Part shown: one piece after another, positions 9,281 through 18,160 of the stretch | How the letters are laid out: every line of letters starts with the position of its first letter | Position numbering within the stretch: position 1 is the first letter of the stretch | Assembly (NCBI GenBank): GCA_021158105.1 | Contig: JAGGVH010000041.1 | Span: 1 to 36,625, forward strand | DNA length: 36,625 nucleotides | From: Microcaldota archaeon | GTDB lineage: Archaea > Micrarchaeota > Micrarchaeia > Anstonellales > JAGGVH01 | Reading direction: 5' to 3' | Made by a program: the position numbers and the translations under genes | Notes under the pieces: generated by a model | The model's input: the letters and a program-made list of their open reading frames with translations, nothing else | What the model was told of the DNA's origin: nothing | Databases searched by the model: none

Positions 9281-9826
9281 ATGGAAAACACATTTTTCAA
9301 GCGTATGTTAAAAGAATTGTACATAGGATATAAAACCAAAGACATTAAAAGGATAAAATCTGTTGAGAAAAAATGTGTTGGTGAACTTGTTTTAGGGTTT
9401 AATAAGAACCTGTTTAATCTTGCATTGTTATGTTTTATGATTAGTAAATTACTTTCTAAGGATAGATATTCTAAAAGTCCTTACATAATAAAAGTTGATG
9501 AATATTTTAATCTTCTAAAAACTCATATAAAAGAAAGGGATTATATTAGTATGAGAAAGATTATTACAAAGATGATTAAACTTATCAATACATTAGATGA
9601 AGCCGATAAAAAATACATTAATAAGCTTGCATACAATGGCAAGGTTAAGATTGGTGCAAAACTTTATGCACAGGGGTTGTCTTTGAGCACTGCGTCAAAG
9701 CTTACAGGGGCAGACAAGTTTGATATATTGTCATACATTGGAAAGACGTTGATGGCTGACAGGGTTAAAACATATAAACCAATATCAAAACGTTTGAAAG
9801 AAGTTGAGGCTATATTTTTGGGGTGA
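9281..9826 (+). CDS. Helical protein with C-terminal UPF0175-like HTH; probable antitoxin partner of the PIN protein
   Basis: 'KIGAKLYAQGLSLSTASKLTGADKFDILSYIGKTLM' resembles UPF0175 (lgaeLYaegklSlgkAaeLaGls..). PIN gene starts 4 nt downstream. Confidence 0.55.
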   Translation: MENTFFKRMLKELYIGYKTKDIKRIKSVEKKCVGELVLGFNKNLFNLALLCFMISKLLSKDRYSKSPYIIKVDEYFNLLKTHIKERDYISMRKIITKMIKLINTLDEADKKYINKLAYNGKVKIGAKLYAQGLSLSTASKLTGADKFDILSYIGKTLMADRVKTYKPISKRLKEVEAIFLG

Positions 9827-9830
9827 GGGT

Positions 9831-10487
9831 ATGGAGACAGTCATCTGCGATGCAAGTTCATTGATTGCACTTTCTGATACATGTGATTTGGGTGTTTTAA
9901 GATTGTTTAGAAAGAAGGTTAATTTTGTAATTCCAAAGATGGTTGAGTATGAGTGCATAACCCGGCCGATGAGCATCAAACAGTATTCTATCCATGCTTA
10001 CAAATTACAACATCTCGTAGAAAAAAAGATTATTACTGTCATTGATGAAGACGATAATTTTCTTAAGAGGATTATGGACCTTGGCAATCATATATTTTAT
10101 AGGAAAGGCAAGCCTATCCATTTGATTGACAAGGGTGAATGTGGCATGATTGCATCAGCTGTTGATAGAGATATAAGATATATGTTGATTGATGAAAGAA
10201 CTACACGAACATTGATTGAAGCGCCAGAAGTATTGAAAAAACATCTTGAGGATGAGTTTCATGTTAATATAATGGTAAACATTGAAAATTTAGAAGAGTT
10301 TAAGAGATTAACAAAAAATATAAAAATTCTGAGAAGCAGTGAACTTGTCATTATGGCATACAAAAAAGGATATTTTGATTCATATGAAAACCCAAAACAA
10401 TTTTTATCGGCTTCGCTTTATAAATTAAAATACACGGGTTGTGCATTGAGTTTTGATGAGATTGAAAAGTTTATATCAACATTATAA
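9831..10487 (+). CDS. PIN-domain protein with C-terminal extension
   Basis: 'METVICDASSLIALSDTCDLGVLRLF', 'LIDKGECGMIASAVDRDIRYMLIDERTTRTLIE'. Start corrected to the ATG after GGTGAGGGT. Confidence 0.75.
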   Translation: METVICDASSLIALSDTCDLGVLRLFRKKVNFVIPKMVEYECITRPMSIKQYSIHAYKLQHLVEKKIITVIDEDDNFLKRIMDLGNHIFYRKGKPIHLIDKGECGMIASAVDRDIRYMLIDERTTRTLIEAPEVLKKHLEDEFHVNIMVNIENLEEFKRLTKNIKILRSSELVIMAYKKGYFDSYENPKQFLSASLYKLKYTGCALSFDEIEKFISTL

Positions 10488-10535
10488 TTTTGGGTAACAC
10501 CTGTATTTTTATACTTTTTCCTACATAATTATATT

Positions 10536-11720
10536 ATGGGTAATGGTAAAAAAGGAAGGAAAAAGAATGGTAAAGGTTTTGAGATATTACACGATGTCAT
10601 TGTTGACGATGAACTAAAAAAGTATGATCTTCATTTGCATTCAAGATATTCTTCAGATTCGGTTATGAGTTATGATGATATTATTGAAATAGTAAAGCAT
10701 TTCAGAAAAAAGGTGATAAGTTTTACAGGTCATGACAGTATTGGTGATCCTGATGAAATGAAAGCACTTTCAGGAGAATATGGTATAACTATCATTCCGG
10801 GTATAGAGATTTCTTCACGTATTGAATCTACTAATACGCGATGCCACATTTTAGGTTATGATTTTGATCCAAGCGCCCCAGAATTCAGTTCTCTGGTTGA
10901 AGACATGGTTCATGTTAGGATTGAGGCAGTGTTGTCAGTGATAAAAAATATTCAATATACTCATAATTGGGTGTTTCCAGATAACATCGACATTGAAAAA
11001 ATGGTCAGAGAACGTCCTATTCATGAGGTATTAAAAAAGGTTTATTTTCATGTTGCATTTCATAATTTTAAAGATTTTATATATTCTGATTATGACAGTG
11101 GATATTTATGGGCAGTAATTTATGATAAATATTCTAGAATCATTTCTGCGCTTGCACATTTTGATGCTCGCCGGGTATTAAGTGCAATCTTAAATTCTGG
11201 TGGGATACCTGTCTTGGCTCATCCAACAAGTCTAAAGATTTCTAAACGTGACATTGAAGAGCTTGTTGATATGGGGTTGAAAGGTATTGAAGTGTTTCAT
11301 AGGATGTTGAAAGAAAATGAGGTTGAGCAGTTGTTGTATGAGTGCAGAAGAAAAGGGTTGGGGATAACGGTTGGCAGTGATTTCCACGGCAAACGCATTA
11401 AAGATTTAAAGAGTATAAAACTGACAAGATCTGAGGAAAAGAACATATTCAATCTGTTTAAACCTCCTGTTGAAAGAATAAGTGATATCAGTGAGATGGG
11501 TAATCTTGGCGTATCTGATGCAAACTCAGATCATGATGAAGAGCAATGGGATGTTAAGGAACTTGAAGAATTACAGTTTAAAGTTAGAAATTATGTGTCA
11601 TACTTAAAAACATTTGAAAAGCAGAACAGGATGATCAACAAAGCAAAGCAGTTTACTGACAAATGGAGGAACGGTAACAATGGATACATTAACCATAAAA
11701 AGAAAAAGATAAAACGTTGA
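10536..11720 (+). CDS. PHP-domain metal-dependent phosphoesterase
   Basis: 'KYDLHLHSRYSSDSVMSYDDIIE', 'SFTGHDSIGDPDE', 'IIPGIEIS', 'GGIPVLAHPTS', 'ITVGSDFHG'. Confidence 0.88.
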   Translation: MGNGKKGRKKNGKGFEILHDVIVDDELKKYDLHLHSRYSSDSVMSYDDIIEIVKHFRKKVISFTGHDSIGDPDEMKALSGEYGITIIPGIEISSRIESTNTRCHILGYDFDPSAPEFSSLVEDMVHVRIEAVLSVIKNIQYTHNWVFPDNIDIEKMVRERPIHEVLKKVYFHVAFHNFKDFIYSDYDSGYLWAVIYDKYSRIISALAHFDARRVLSAILNSGGIPVLAHPTSLKISKRDIEELVDMGLKGIEVFHRMLKENEVEQLLYECRRKGLGITVGSDFHGKRIKDLKSIKLTRSEEKNIFNLFKPPVERISDISEMGNLGVSDANSDHDEEQWDVKELEELQFKVRNYVSYLKTFEKQNRMINKAKQFTDKWRNGNNGYINHKKKKIKR

Positions 11721-11724
11721 AGTT

Positions 11725-12126
11725 CTAATCAATCACTTTGAACTTATAGCCGTAATGTATCAGTCCAGCATTTCCATCTTCTTTCATCTTTCTGAATACC
11801 ATTTTTACCTGGGCACCGATTTTAACCTTTTTATCGTCGCTCTCAACAATCTGTCCTAATATCTTAGGCCCTTCTGATAATTCAATGATTGCAAGGTGAT
11901 ATGGTGCATCAAGTTCTAACCCTGTCGGTGGCGTGTAAACCTTAGTAAAAGAATATATCTTGCCATTGCCACTAAACCTTTTTTTGACAAGCTTGCCTTT
12001 TCTCCTGCATTTTGGACAAACTACTCTTGGTGGGAAATATGCAGTTTCGCATGTTTCACAAACATTGCCTTCCAACCTATACCTGTTAGGTATCTTTCTC
12101 CATATTGACGGTATCCCTTCAACCAT
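11725..12126 (-). CDS. Zn-ribbon/OB-fold (DUF35) protein of the thiolase-HMG-CoA synthase complex
   Basis: 'CETCETAYFPPRVVCPKCRRKGKLVKKRFSGNGKIYSFTKV'; adjacent to thiolase and HMGS. Confidence 0.9.
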   Translation of the reverse strand: MVEGIPSIWRKIPNRYRLEGNVCETCETAYFPPRVVCPKCRRKGKLVKKRFSGNGKIYSFTKVYTPPTGLELDAPYHLAIIELSEGPKILGQIVESDDKKVKIGAQVKMVFRKMKEDGNAGLIHYGYKFKVID

Positions 12127-12138
12127 ATAATCACCTTC

Positions 12139-13311
12139 TTAATCAGCTCTTTTCATTATGTGAACAACTGCAGTTGCGCCAGAACCTCCTATGTTATGGG
12201 TTAATCCTATTGTTGCATTGTCGACTTGTCTTTTGCCTGCCTCGCCCCTCAACTGCCATGTGATTTCAGCTGCCTGTTTAACTCCTGTGGCACCTACAGG
12301 GTGACCGCATGCTTTTAGTCCTCCTGAAGTGTTTATAGAAATTTTACTGTTCAATGCAGTCTCGCCTTCTAATGTGGCAATGCCCCCCTTGCCTTTTGGA
12401 AAGAAGCCCAAATCTTCAATTGCCAAAACCTCTGCTATTGTGAAACAATCATGGACCTCTGCAAGATTGATATCTTTTGGAGTAACCTTTGCTTGTTTGT
12501 AAGCATTCTCAGCTGCCACCCTTGCGGCCTTTAATGATGTCAAAGATTCCCTGTCATGAAGAGCAAGCGTATCACTAGCCTGTGCACTCCCGATTATCTC
12601 AATAGGAGTATCAGTATACTTCTTTGCAATGTCTGACGATGCCAATACCACTGCTGCTGCACCGTCAGTGATCGGTGAACAATCTAGGATTTTTAAAGGG
12701 TCGGCAATAGGTTTTGAGTTTAACACCTGGTCAATAGTTATTTTGTTTTGGAATTGTGCAAATTCATTATGTGATCCGTTTTCATGATTCTTGACTGCAA
12801 CTGCTGCTAACTGTTCTTCGGTTGTACCGAACTCTGTCATGTGCCTTCTTGCAATGAGTGCATACAATGCAGGAAATGTTGCTCCTGAAAAGAATTCCCA
12901 TTCAATGTCGCCTGCGCCCGCTAATGCAATAGTTGCATCGCCTGTGCTGACATCAGTCATCTTTTCTACACCGCCGACTACTACAATATCATACATCCCA
13001 GAAGCTACAGATAAGTATGCTTGCCTCAATGCAACACCGCCTGATGCACATGCAGCTTCAACCCTGACAGATGGTAATGGGTTAAGTCCCATTGCATCTG
13101 CAAGCAATGCGCCAATGTGTTCTTGCCCAACCAACCTCCCGGCTGCCATTGTGCCACCGTAAACAGCTTGGATTTCTTCACCTGATAAGTTTGCGTCAAC
13201 CAATGCCCTCACGCCTGCTTCTGCGATTAGTTCAGGTATTCCTTTGTCCCATCTCTCTCCAAACTTTGTCATTCCAGCGCCAATAATCGATACTTTCCTC
13301 ATATAAACCAC
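12139..13311 (-). CDS. Archaeal acetyl-CoA C-acetyltransferase (thiolase)
   Basis: '[22 protein letters not shown]', '[24 protein letters not shown]'. Confidence 0.93.
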   Translation of the reverse strand: MVYMRKVSIIGAGMTKFGERWDKGIPELIAEAGVRALVDANLSGEEIQAVYGGTMAAGRLVGQEHIGALLADAMGLNPLPSVRVEAACASGGVALRQAYLSVASGMYDIVVVGGVEKMTDVSTGDATIALAGAGDIEWEFFSGATFPALYALIARRHMTEFGTTEEQLAAVAVKNHENGSHNEFAQFQNKITIDQVLNSKPIADPLKILDCSPITDGAAAVVLASSDIAKKYTDTPIEIIGSAQASDTLALHDRESLTSLKAARVAAENAYKQAKVTPKDINLAEVHDCFTIAEVLAIEDLGFFPKGKGGIATLEGETALNSKISINTSGGLKACGHPVGATGVKQAAEITWQLRGEAGKRQVDNATIGLTHNIGGSGATAVVHIMKRAD

Positions 13312-13323
13312 CTTGTATATAAT

Positions 13324-14361
13324 TTACATCTTAAGTTTTCTCCTATGTTTAACATACTTCCCGTATGATAGATATTCTTTGTTATCGATGAATTCCTTAA
13401 CCTTTGTCCCGCGGTTCCTGACCTCTTCAATCCTATCAGTTACTGTTATGTCAAATGCGTCAGACCCCGCACCAGAACCAAATGATGATACCAATATCCG
13501 CGCTCCTGGTTTAGCTTGGTCTAATACGTTGGATAATGCCACCATGATCGCTCCAGAATATGTGTTGCCTATGTATGGGGTTAAAAGTCCAGGAGTGACC
13601 TTTTCTTTTGGTATGCCCATCTTCTTTGCTAAACGTAATGGAAACTTGGCATTAGGCTGGTGGAACACAAAATAATCATAATCTTCAATAGAAGTGTTCA
13701 TCCTTTCCATCATGCCACGTGCAGCAGACCCTACATGTTTAAAGTAAGCAGGCTCGCCTGTGAATCGTCCGCCATGGGAAGGATAATCCTGCCCTGGACG
13801 TCTCCAGAAGTCTGGTGTGTCAGTGGTGAACGAGTATGTTCCGTTAATCTCAGCAACAAGGTTTTTCTGGCCTATGATGTATGCACCTGCGCCCGCACTT
13901 GCAGAGTATTCTAATGCGTCCCCTGGCCTGCCCTGTGATGTATCAGAACCGATTGCGACACCATACCTTGCCATTCCTGATTTGACCAGTCCTAAACAGA
14001 TTTGTATTCCTGCTGTCCCTGCCTTGCATGCAAATTCTAAATCTGCTGCAGTCATGTGGGGCGTTGCACCTATTGCTTCTGCAACAATCGTTGAGGTCGG
14101 TTTGACAGCATACGGGTGTGACTCTGAACCTACAAATATCGCATCAATTTCCTGAGGGTCAATGTCTGCTCGTTTGAGTGCAATACGCGCAGCTTCAACA
14201 GCTAATGTTGATGCATCTTCATCAACGTTTGGCACACTCTTTTCAATTATACCTAATCCCTTAGTAATCCTATCCGAGTCTTCTCCCCATACCTCTGCGA
14301 TTTTTTCAGTTTTAATCCTATACTTTGGTATATATGCACCATAACTTACAATTCCTATCAT
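13324..14361 (-). CDS. Hydroxymethylglutaryl-CoA synthase (archaeal type)
   Basis: '[26 protein letters not shown]', '[23 protein letters not shown]', '[17 protein letters not shown]'. Confidence 0.93.
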   Translation of the reverse strand: MIGIVSYGAYIPKYRIKTEKIAEVWGEDSDRITKGLGIIEKSVPNVDEDASTLAVEAARIALKRADIDPQEIDAIFVGSESHPYAVKPTSTIVAEAIGATPHMTAADLEFACKAGTAGIQICLGLVKSGMARYGVAIGSDTSQGRPGDALEYSASAGAGAYIIGQKNLVAEINGTYSFTTDTPDFWRRPGQDYPSHGGRFTGEPAYFKHVGSAARGMMERMNTSIEDYDYFVFHQPNAKFPLRLAKKMGIPKEKVTPGLLTPYIGNTYSGAIMVALSNVLDQAKPGARILVSSFGSGAGSDAFDITVTDRIEEVRNRGTKVKEFIDNKEYLSYGKYVKHRRKLKM

Positions 14362-14394
14362 CTTATAACCTCCTCATAAAATTAATTGAATGAA

Positions 14395-15117
14395 TTATAA
14401 TTTGTTTAATATGTTTTTCATCTTTTCAATGTCTATGTTTGTAATAAGCACTGGCAACATTTCTTTTTCTGCAATCTTAAGGGCAAGTTCATCAACCTTT
14501 TTTATCCCGTGAAGTATCACTATGCTCGGTTTGAGTGCAGAAACCCTGATGACTACTAATGGGCTGCGGCCAGTCGATACTTGTGTGAATATGAATGCTC
14601 TTTCACTCATTGCACCGTATAACCTGGGATATTGTGAATATGGCAAACCAAGGATAACCCTTAATGAGTTTATTAGTGTGTAGCCATACACCTTTTTTGT
14701 GTCAAGCAATTCTTCATTTGCCACAACTTTTGCGTTTAACAATTTAACCAATTCTTTGCCTGTAAAACTTGTAGCAAATTCGTGAACTTCAAAAAATTCC
14801 TTCTCATTAACAAATTCTTGGGTAAGTTGAGCTGTTACCTTGCCACCTTTTGCTAAATCAATATCAACTATTGCATTGATAAACCTTCTGATGATGTTTA
14901 TACCAGGAGACGTACGGCGGTTTGATTCATAATCACTAATTGTTGATGGTGAAACACTAAGATAATCTGCAAGTTCTGTTTGTGTTATGTCAAATATTTC
15001 TCTCCATTTTTTCATTGTAGAACCTGGTTTTGATGACAGTGCAATCTCGCCTGCAACTTCTTTTTTGAGTTTTTCGATTGTGTTTTCGATATTATTCTTT
15101 GGATAACCTGTGTTCAT
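14395..15117 (-). CDS. XRE-type HTH regulator linked to the HMGS operon
   Basis: 'MKKWREIFDITQTELADYLSVSPSTISDYESNRRTSPG'. Confidence 0.85.
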   Translation of the reverse strand: MNTGYPKNNIENTIEKLKKEVAGEIALSSKPGSTMKKWREIFDITQTELADYLSVSPSTISDYESNRRTSPGINIIRRFINAIVDIDLAKGGKVTAQLTQEFVNEKEFFEVHEFATSFTGKELVKLLNAKVVANEELLDTKKVYGYTLINSLRVILGLPYSQYPRLYGAMSERAFIFTQVSTGRSPLVVIRVSALKPSIVILHGIKKVDELALKIAEKEMLPVLITNIDIEKMKNILNKL

Positions 15118-15204
15118 TATTCCACCTTAAATTAAACTTTCTAAACCTAATATAATTACACATAAATTCTATCTATTGTTCTATCCATACATTTTTAAAT
15201 ATAA

Positions 15205-15232
15205 CGTAAAGATTTACGACTATTGTCGTAAA
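15205..15232. promoter_or_regulatory. Triple alternating half-site array CGTAAA-ga-TTTACG-actattgt-CGTAAA
   Basis: Perfect palindromes CGTAAAgaTTTACG (15205-15218) and TTTACGACtattGTCGTAAA (15213-15232) share the middle half-site. They lie just upstream of the TATA-like element (minus) of the HTH regulator. Confidence 0.6.
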
Positions 15233-15891
15233 CACACTTCCTTATAAGGGCAGTTCTCGCACCATACACCTGTTCTTTTCTCAAATTTGTCATCTTTTAA
15301 TTTTTTGTATATCTCATTTCTGACATTGTTTGTTGTTTTAATAGCATCATTCTTCATAGTATTGGTTATTTCTATCATCTCAATTGTGTTATCTGTTAAG
15401 TAAAACACTGTACCTTTGCGAATAGGTGTGTGCCACTTGTTTTCTAGTAGTGAAGCGTACAATGATAACTCAAAATGCGTCCATGGCCATTGGCTCGACC
15501 ATTTGTATTCAACAACGTATAATTCATTTTCTATCCTGTCAATCCTGTCAATGATTGCACGCATCTTATTGTTTTTATCTATTATTTTATACTCTCTGAA
15601 TAATGGTCTTTTTAAAGTATATTGTGAGGCGAGATCTGAAAAGTTTTCAAACTGTTCTTTAAATGCATAGAATCTTTTATGTTTTTTGAGCTCTTCAAGT
15701 ATCTCATACTTTGATTCAAACTGTTCTTTGCCGATATAAACATTTTCAAGTGCCTTGTGAACCTCTTTACCGTTCTCAAGCGCTTCAACATATTTTTGTT
15801 TGACCTTTCTAATCTTTGCCAAATACCATGAGTATGGACATGTTAGAAATTGTATAATCTGCGACTTGCTGAGCCATCCTGACCATACCAT
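15220..15891 (-). CDS. Cas4-like PD-(D/E)XK nuclease (stand-alone)
   Basis: 'LSKSQIIQFLTCPYSWYLAKIRKV', 'RAIIDRIDRIENELYVVEYKW', C-terminal 'CENCPYKEVCLRQ' Fe-S type cysteines. Confidence 0.8.
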   Translation of the reverse strand: MVWSGWLSKSQIIQFLTCPYSWYLAKIRKVKQKYVEALENGKEVHKALENVYIGKEQFESKYEILEELKKHKRFYAFKEQFENFSDLASQYTLKRPLFREYKIIDKNNKMRAIIDRIDRIENELYVVEYKWSSQWPWTHFELSLYASLLENKWHTPIRKGTVFYLTDNTIEMIEITNTMKNDAIKTTNNVRNEIYKKLKDDKFEKRTGVWCENCPYKEVCLRQ

Positions 15892-15960
15892 GAATAAAAT
15901 TTAGTAGAGTAGTTTATAAACATACTGAGGCCCATTTTCCGTTTGATTGTTTTATAAACA

Positions 15961-16010
15961 GTAAGAGGGGGTCCACCGCAAAAGCGGCTCCCCCTCACCT
16001 CCCATGGTTT
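15961..16010. other. GC-rich intergenic element 2, nested hairpin
   Basis: + strand GAGGGGG(15965-15971)-tcca-CCGC-aaaa-GCGG-ct-CCCCCTC(15990-15996). Flank shared with element 1 in inverted orientation. Confidence 0.5.
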
Positions 16011-16131
16011 ATTAAAACTGTCCATATCTACAAAGATAATGTTTTTAAAGCATACGATTTTTGTGTTTTATTACGTCGGACGTGTTAATTTGTGCAGTTC
16101 TTTTTAACCCACAAGTATATACTTTTTTAAA

Positions 16132-17139
16132 CTATTCCTTCCTGCATAATACATCTAATACAACTTCATCAATCTTTGATGAGTATGGTCTGACTATTTT
16201 TTTGTTTATGACTTTTGTTTTATATCCAACTTCCTTTGCAATGTTTCGGATTTCGTTCTCAATCTCTGTGAACGGGTCGTTCTTTGGAGTGAAAGCATAG
16301 ATATGTATGAACCCTTTATCTTTTAATGCAATGAGCATATCTTTTACAAAATGGGTTGCGTCCTTGGGCAAAGGCATTATTATTCTATCTGCCCAATCTT
16401 TGTATTCCTTGGCTTTTTCTTTAGCATCGCCTTCTATTACTATAACGTTTTTTAACCTGTTCAATCTAATGTTTTCTTTAAAATATTCGACAGCATCACG
16501 GTTGAGTTCAATCCCGACTACTTTTGTTTTTGGATGCATCTTGCCTATTAAAACTGCAAATGGGCCATGCCCTGCAAATGGCACAAGAACGTTTTCGTTT
16601 TCTTTTACAAGTTTAGCAATCCTCAGCCTCTCATTTCCGAGACGTGTCGAGTAAAACATGTTTGCAACGTCAACTTTGTAAACACATCCATTTTCCTTAT
16701 AAGTAGTTTCTGTTTTGTCTTCACCTAATATTTTTCTCATTTTTCTTATCCTTAATATACCTTGCATCCCACTTTCCTTTTTTAAGACTGTTTTAACAGT
16801 TTTATGAACTTTCATGATACCTTTTGCAATATCCTTCTCATATTTTTTATATTCTTTTGGTATGTCTATTATTGCAATGTCTCCTATGACTTCAAAAGAT
16901 GACTTTTCAATGTTTATCCCTTTATTTTTTAGGTATCTTTTAAGGTTTATCCTTTCTTCAATCTTGTCAAAGAATGTTTCATCAACATTTATGATACTAC
17001 ATTCGGGTGGGACTTCTATATTATCATAAACAGGAAAATAAACATAATCTTTATCATTCTTAACCTTATAATCCTTTCTAATGTGAATAAGCCTTCTAAT
17101 TTTTTCAGCGTTTAATCTATGGACTTTGATTGCTTTCAT
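16132..17139 (-). CDS. trm5: tRNA (guanine37-N1)-methyltransferase Trm5 family
   Basis: 'KTETTYKENGCVYKVDVANMFYSTRLGNERLRIAKLV', 'VLVPFAGHGPFAVLIGK', 'RIIMPLPKDATHFV'. Confidence 0.88.
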   Translation of the reverse strand: MKAIKVHRLNAEKIRRLIHIRKDYKVKNDKDYVYFPVYDNIEVPPECSIINVDETFFDKIEERINLKRYLKNKGINIEKSSFEVIGDIAIIDIPKEYKKYEKDIAKGIMKVHKTVKTVLKKESGMQGILRIRKMRKILGEDKTETTYKENGCVYKVDVANMFYSTRLGNERLRIAKLVKENENVLVPFAGHGPFAVLIGKMHPKTKVVGIELNRDAVEYFKENIRLNRLKNVIVIEGDAKEKAKEYKDWADRIIMPLPKDATHFVKDMLIALKDKGFIHIYAFTPKNDPFTEIENEIRNIAKEVGYKTKVINKKIVRPYSSKIDEVVLDVLCRKE

Positions 17140-17827
17140 GTTCTTTATTAATATGGTGAATACTTAAAAATGATTGTTTAATTCTATGTCCAAACAGGTT
17201 GTCAATACCAGTTCTTTTGACATCCTCAGGCAGTTCTATTTTTGGGTTGAAAAGATTAAGGAATGTTATGATATTGCGTACCCACACCCTTGCAACATAA
17301 GAAAAACCAACATCTTTTATCAAATCTTCATAATTGCCCTCTTTTTCAAAATGGTCTTTTATCATCGAATTCATTCTTTTTATCCATAATATAACTTTTT
17401 CAATCTTTGATTCTAATATTTTATCTTTGCTAATGTTGTGTGTCTTCTTAAAGAAATCTAAAAACTGGTCAGGATTATCATTATATTTTGCGACCTCCCA
17501 AAACATCAAGAGTGCTGCTAAATAATTCCCTTCATCAGCAGTGAATATGATCAGGCCATTGTATTCTTCGTCTGCATTTAGTAACAAATCGTCAATAGTT
17601 AATATCTTTGGTATTCCTTTTCCGATTAGGAATTCTGATTTGACTGCAAAATTGTGAGGATATATTGCATATTCCTCAGGAACTCTGATGAGAACATCTT
17701 TTCTTTTTTCAGGAGGAAGTTTAAGGACTTCAAATTCTGAAACGAATCTGGTCAGGTGGATAATGTTTGAGTTTAAACTTTTTATTTTATTTCGCATGGC
17801 AATCTCTTTAGTCTTTAATATTGTCAT
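17117..17827 (-). CDS. Hypothetical protein
   Basis: 236-aa ORF overlapping the trm5 start by 23 nt on the same strand; no family recognised. Confidence 0.6.
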   Translation of the reverse strand: MTILKTKEIAMRNKIKSLNSNIIHLTRFVSEFEVLKLPPEKRKDVLIRVPEEYAIYPHNFAVKSEFLIGKGIPKILTIDDLLLNADEEYNGLIIFTADEGNYLAALLMFWEVAKYNDNPDQFLDFFKKTHNISKDKILESKIEKVILWIKRMNSMIKDHFEKEGNYEDLIKDVGFSYVARVWVRNIITFLNLFNPKIELPEDVKRTGIDNLFGHRIKQSFLSIHHINKEHESNQSP

Positions 17828-17852
17828 AGTGTTTATTACAACGTGGTGATAT

Positions 17853-18146
17853 TTAAACCTTTTTGTGGTTTTCTAAGGCTCTTTTAAGAGCTTTAATGGG
17901 CAGTACTGCAAACGATTTTTTCCCTTCTGATAAATCTGTGAATCCCAACATTGCTAATAATTCTTCATCTTCAACATTTCTTATCTCGTTTGCTTGTTTG
18001 CCTTCGAATGTCTTCATTTTTTTGATTACTTTCTTTGTTATTTCCGAGAGGTTTTCTCCGGTAATTGATATTTTTTTTATATAATCATTTTCCAAGTTTA
18101 CATTTATGTATACAATTTCACCACAGTCTTCTGCTACTCCTTCCAT
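17853..18146 (-). CDS. IscU/SufU-like protein with degenerate cysteine ligands
   Basis: 'EDCGEIVYINVNLENDYIKKISITGENLSEITKKVIKKMKTFEGKQANEIRNVEDEELLAMLGF..KSFAVLPIKALKRALENHKK' follows the IscU layout. Lies 14 bp downstream-adjacent to sufS. Confidence 0.65.
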   Translation of the reverse strand: MEGVAEDCGEIVYINVNLENDYIKKISITGENLSEITKKVIKKMKTFEGKQANEIRNVEDEELLAMLGFTDLSEGKKSFAVLPIKALKRALENHKKV

Positions 18147-18160
18147 ACCACCACCATTTG

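Noticed and set aside
12791-14155. Several plus-strand ORFs opposite thiolase and HMG-CoA synthase
   Set aside because: Antisense shadows of strongly conserved enzymes.
15843-16025. Minus 60-aa ORF spanning GC-rich element 2, with a TATA-like box upstream of its ATG
   Set aside because: Codes through a structured GC hairpin and overlaps the Cas4-like start in another frame; more likely non-coding, though a leaderless peptide cannot be excluded.
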